Assembly (NCBI RefSeq): GCF_027596085.1
Contig: NC_072472.1
Coordinates: 8,590,371-8,654,370 of the forward strand
Origin: Anoplopoma fimbria
Lineage: Eukaryota; Chordata; Actinopteri; Perciformes; Anoplopomatidae
DNA length: 64,000 nucleotides
Reading direction: 5' to 3'
Position 1 is the stretch's first letter. Each line of letters opens with the position of its first letter. Below the pieces are notes generated by a model. The model was given only the letters and a program-made list of their open reading frames with translations, had not been told where the DNA came from and did no database searches. Made by a program: the position numbers and the translations under genes. Below, piece after piece: positions 48,614-64,000 of this stretch.

Positions 48614-48751
48614 AATAAACTTCATTAAAATGCTTTTTGTTATTGTCATTTAACAGGATAGACTGGGTTTAAATAAAATATAGTACAGATTGCCTCGATT
48701 TTGGACTGCAATATTGTCCAGTTTCATGGAAATTTGTCTTAACTTAATAAA
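48614..48751 (+). terminator. Candidate polyadenylation signals of cytl1
   Basis: Three AATAAA hexamers (48614-48619, 48672-48677, 48746-48751) lie 200-335 bp after the cytl1 stop. Any of them could end the transcript. The last is followed by a TG-containing stretch. AT-rich sequence produces such hexamers often, so the choice needs transcript ends. Confidence 0.5.
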
Positions 48752-48861
48752 ATCAGTGTATTTAAAGATCTTTGCTCATTGTCATCATGCTAAAGTATTA
48801 TGTGCACAATTAGGGCTCTATAAAACACAACACTGTAATGTTTAGCATCCAAAAATAAGAG

Positions 48862-48914
48862 ATGTCTTTATTATGTCTTATTGTGTAAGACACAATAAGA
48901 CATAATAAAGACAT
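48862..48914. repeat. Perfect 25-bp inverted repeat with 3-nt spacer
   Basis: Left arm 48862-48886, spacer AAG, right arm 48890-48914, all 25 pairs matching. The sequence on to about 48980 repeats the ACACAATAAGACATAAT motif in tandem, imperfectly. Confidence 0.95.
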
Positions 48915-50465
48915 TGTAAGACACAATAAGACATAATACACACAAAATAAGACATAAGACAATAAGACATAATACATACAAAATACATCTTACTTATTCA
49001 AGATATTTCATACTTGTTCTTACAGTATTGCTAAAATATTATATAAGACATGAACCAGGTGATTTCAGCTAAAATGTACTGACACATTGTGAAGGGTTTT
49101 CACAGCAGACATATTGAACCTAATCACATCAGTGTAACTAATAACATCAACAATTTCCCAGTAACCCGTAACAGTGAGTCAGCATGCACGATACCAGTAC
49201 CATGAAACTGTAGCAGGCAAATGGAGTTCTGATATCACTAAATATACTATCTACACTTTTTGTCCAGTGACATGTCAAAATGTCTTCCATTACAAAGAAT
49301 GTGTGGTGTTTGGGCATTTCTGGGTATTTCTAAATCATTATCACCCATAAAGTATTGTTGTGTGAATGGATCAGATGACTTAAACAGTCAACAGGCGTCT
49401 GAGGGATTTTAGAGGACGAGAAAGAGCATTGCGCTAACATGCTGGAGCTTAATTGAGTTGGACAGTTTTGTAGCTATAGGACCGGTACAAAGTATTCACA
49501 CTGTGGTGGCAAGTCATTAGTGTGAGGAGGTTAGTAAAAACCTCTGTGGGATTGTACGGGCGTGCATGAGCTTGTCTCTGTACTGTCGCTTTAGGGATTT
49601 ACCAAATTAAATTTTGCTTTCACTTTGTATCCAGAATTCAAAGTGACATTAATGAACCTTTCACAAAGCGGTTGATTTTTCATTAAGTTTGAAATATTAC
49701 TAGACATGCATGTTAAAATGGATGCATATTAGATCAAATCACTTGGAATTACAGTTTTCCCAACTCATTCAAACAGCTTACTGCCACCAATCTTCCTGTC
49801 AGTAATTATTAATTCAGCAGTTATGTGTTCTAATCTTTTCCACAGAAATCAGAGTGAAAATGACTTGTGCAAATGATTACACAAAATGCTTTATGCACGC
49901 TTAAGGAGCAAATAAACATTGACAATTACAATATCTTCCTTGATTGTAACAGATGGTCAGAGTTGGGGCCAAAAGGTAAAAAAACAACAACATCTGACAT
50001 GAAATAACTACAGCAGCATTGAGCGCAACTTGAAAGCTAATACACTAAATGAAAGTGGATAAATCATAATATCCCATTATCATATTTGCATTTATTTATC
50101 TCTGCTAGTTAATTCTTTATTTAGATGGGAAACATTACATGCAGTCAAAAAGCATTAGACCAATAAACACAATGCAAACACATGATTAAGTGCTGCTGTG
50201 ATCACGTATGGCTGCAAATGATCGTTTTTATAATTGATTCATCTGCCAGTTAATTTATTCATTATTTATTCTTTAAAACGTAAAAGCCCGAGGGGATGTC
50301 TTCAAATTGATTGTTTTTTTTTTTTACATACAGTCTGATACCAAAACATAATTCAATATAAAATGGAGATTGATTGGCATTTTTTGCTTGATTTATCACT
50401 TAGATAACTATTCAGCTGTCAATATTACTGTCAATCAGGAAGTTCCTCGTCTGCTTTGCATCACT

Positions 50466-50805
50466 CAGTGGAGGAATGTATCTAAGAACATCTAATCAAG
50501 TACGTACTTGGGTCCAATTTTGACATACTTGTTCATCCCTTGAGTATTTCCGTTTTCTGCTGCTTTATATTCTTTATATTTTATTTATTGGCTCCACGTT
50601 GACAACCTGCAACATTGAAAATTCTTTTACAAATTTTGTGAGTGATGAAAGCAGAATAATGTAATATTTTGTCATTAAACTTGTAAAGGGGGCCATTCTT
50701 ACTACTTTTTCAATCCTGTCTTTTTACTTGTTAGGGATTATTTTTAGACTATGCTATTTGTACTTTTTTCTTCAGTAAAGGATCTTTGGACTTCTTCATC
50801 ACTGG
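50466..50805 (+). mobile_element. MITE-like repeat, copy 2
   Basis: Begins CAGTGGAGGAATGTA and ends AGTAAAGGATCTTTGGAC with TTCTTCATCACTG. The termini are imperfect inverted repeats. The internal order TACTTGGGTCC, CCTTGAGTATTTCC, TTCTGCTGCTTTAT matches copy 1 at 45172-45680. Both copies have the same orientation and flank cytl1. Confidence 0.6.
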
Positions 50806-50865
50806 CCTCACTCATGTGTTTTTCCCCACATGCTCAACAGGTACAAGTCCACTGAGCTAAGTGCG

Positions 50866-50879
50866 CCACTAGAGGGCGC
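50866..50879 (+). promoter_or_regulatory. Strong CTCF-like motif
   Basis: CCACTAGAGGGCGC agrees with every position of the vertebrate CTCF core as I know it (CCASYAGRKGGCRS). It sits between cytl1 and the STK10-type gene. Binding is inferred, not shown. Confidence 0.55.
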
Positions 50880-50952
50880 TATGGCGCTGCCTGCTCAGGT
50901 GAAGAGCAAGTTAGTTGAGCCAGCATGAAGTTAGAATGAAGAGAGAATAACA

Positions 50953-51476
50953 GTGCAAGTATATAATGATTTTAAAAAAAAACTACTTATTATGACGTTT
51001 AATACTTCCAGAACACTTAACTGTTATGATTTATCAACCAAAGTCTGAGTCTTTTATTTGTTTTGAAATACAAAAGCAGAACAATATACATAACAGTGAT
51101 GCAGTATGATGATAAAAGAGCATCAAACTGTGCAAGTATATAATTAATTTAAAAACTACTTATTATGACGTTTAATACTTCCAGAAAACTTAACTGTTAT
51201 GATTTATCAACCAAAGTCTGAGTCTTTTATTTGTTTTGAAATACAAAAGCAGAACAATATACATAACAGTGATGCAGTATGATGATAAAAGAGCATCAAA
51301 CTGTGCAAGTATATAATTAATTTAAAAACTACTTATTATGACGTTTAATACTTCCAGAAAACTTAACTGTTATGATTTATCAACCAAAGTCTGAGTCTTT
51401 TATTTGTTTTGAAATACAAAAGCAGAACAATATACATAACAGTGATGCAGTATGATGATAAAAGAGCATCAAACTG
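50953..51476 (+). repeat. Three-copy tandem repeat, about 173-177 bp per unit
   Basis: Units start GTGCAAGTATATAA at 50953, 51130 and 51303. Units 2 and 3 look identical by eye over 173 bp apart from their very ends; unit 1 is 177 bp with a longer A-run and a few changes. No coding frame is shared. Confidence 0.93.
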
Positions 51477-51599
51477 GGCTCGTAATAAGTGAATAGCTGC
51501 ATTTCCCCACAGCTCCACTTGGACGTGTACATGGTTGTTAATGGCCCGGCTGTCCTCTTCACCTCACCAGCGCGTATAGTGACTCGTTCCTTGAGAGAA

Positions 51600-64000
<12,401 letters not shown>

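Larger units (their letters stand above)
48752..51599. other. Intergenic region between cytl1 and the STK10-type gene
   Basis: Contains a perfect hairpin with related tandem motifs (48862-48980), a MITE copy (50466-50805), a strong CTCF-like motif (50866-50879) and a three-copy tandem repeat (50953-51476). No open frame of note. Confidence 0.75.

Overview
The window looks like nuclear DNA from a ray-finned fish, most likely a percomorph teleost. The reasons are split genes with GT-AG introns up to about 15 kb, many long (CA)n/(GT)n arrays, a tRNA-derived SINE with an L2-type 3' tail, and several interspersed sequences I recognise from memory as high-copy percomorph repeats. Only a few percent is coding. 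Nearly all open frames over 60 codons are CA/GT arrays or random frames; the real genes are made of short exons.

Three genes can be built exon by exon. (1) Minus strand, from the start codon at 40840 leftwards past the window edge: the 5' half of stk32b, a YANK-family Ser/Thr kinase. Five coding exons (40840-40789, 34689-34634, 32928-32777, 19792-19619, 4919-4882) join in phase to give the first 157 residues, from a possible myristoylation site to the HRD/DIKPDN catalytic loop. (2) Plus strand, 46013-48415: a complete four-exon gene for a 129-residue secreted protein with six cysteines, recognised as cytl1 (cytokine-like 1). (3) Plus strand, from 52048 past the right edge: the first two coding exons of a GCK/SLK-family kinase closest to STK10 (LOK), with an 11-kb first intron.

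stk32b and cytl1 are head to head, 5.2 kb apart. This is the arrangement I recall for human STK32B and CYTL1 on 4p16, so a conserved microsyntenic pair is likely. The STK10-type gene downstream of cytl1 is not what I recall beside human CYTL1 (MSX1 lies there, and STK10 is on 5q35). It may be a retained ohnologue or a lineage-specific rearrangement.

The three genes do not form a pathway: two are unrelated kinases and one is a cytokine-like ligand. The rest is introns and intergenic DNA holding microsatellites, a SINE, LINE remnants, MITE-like elements, a three-copy 173-bp tandem repeat upstream of the STK10-type gene, several near-perfect short hairpins that look like template-switch products, and CTCF-like motifs around cytl1. 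I found no sign of an undescribed multi-gene system. The most useful leads are the kinase-cytokine-kinase neighbourhood and the small structural DNA features.
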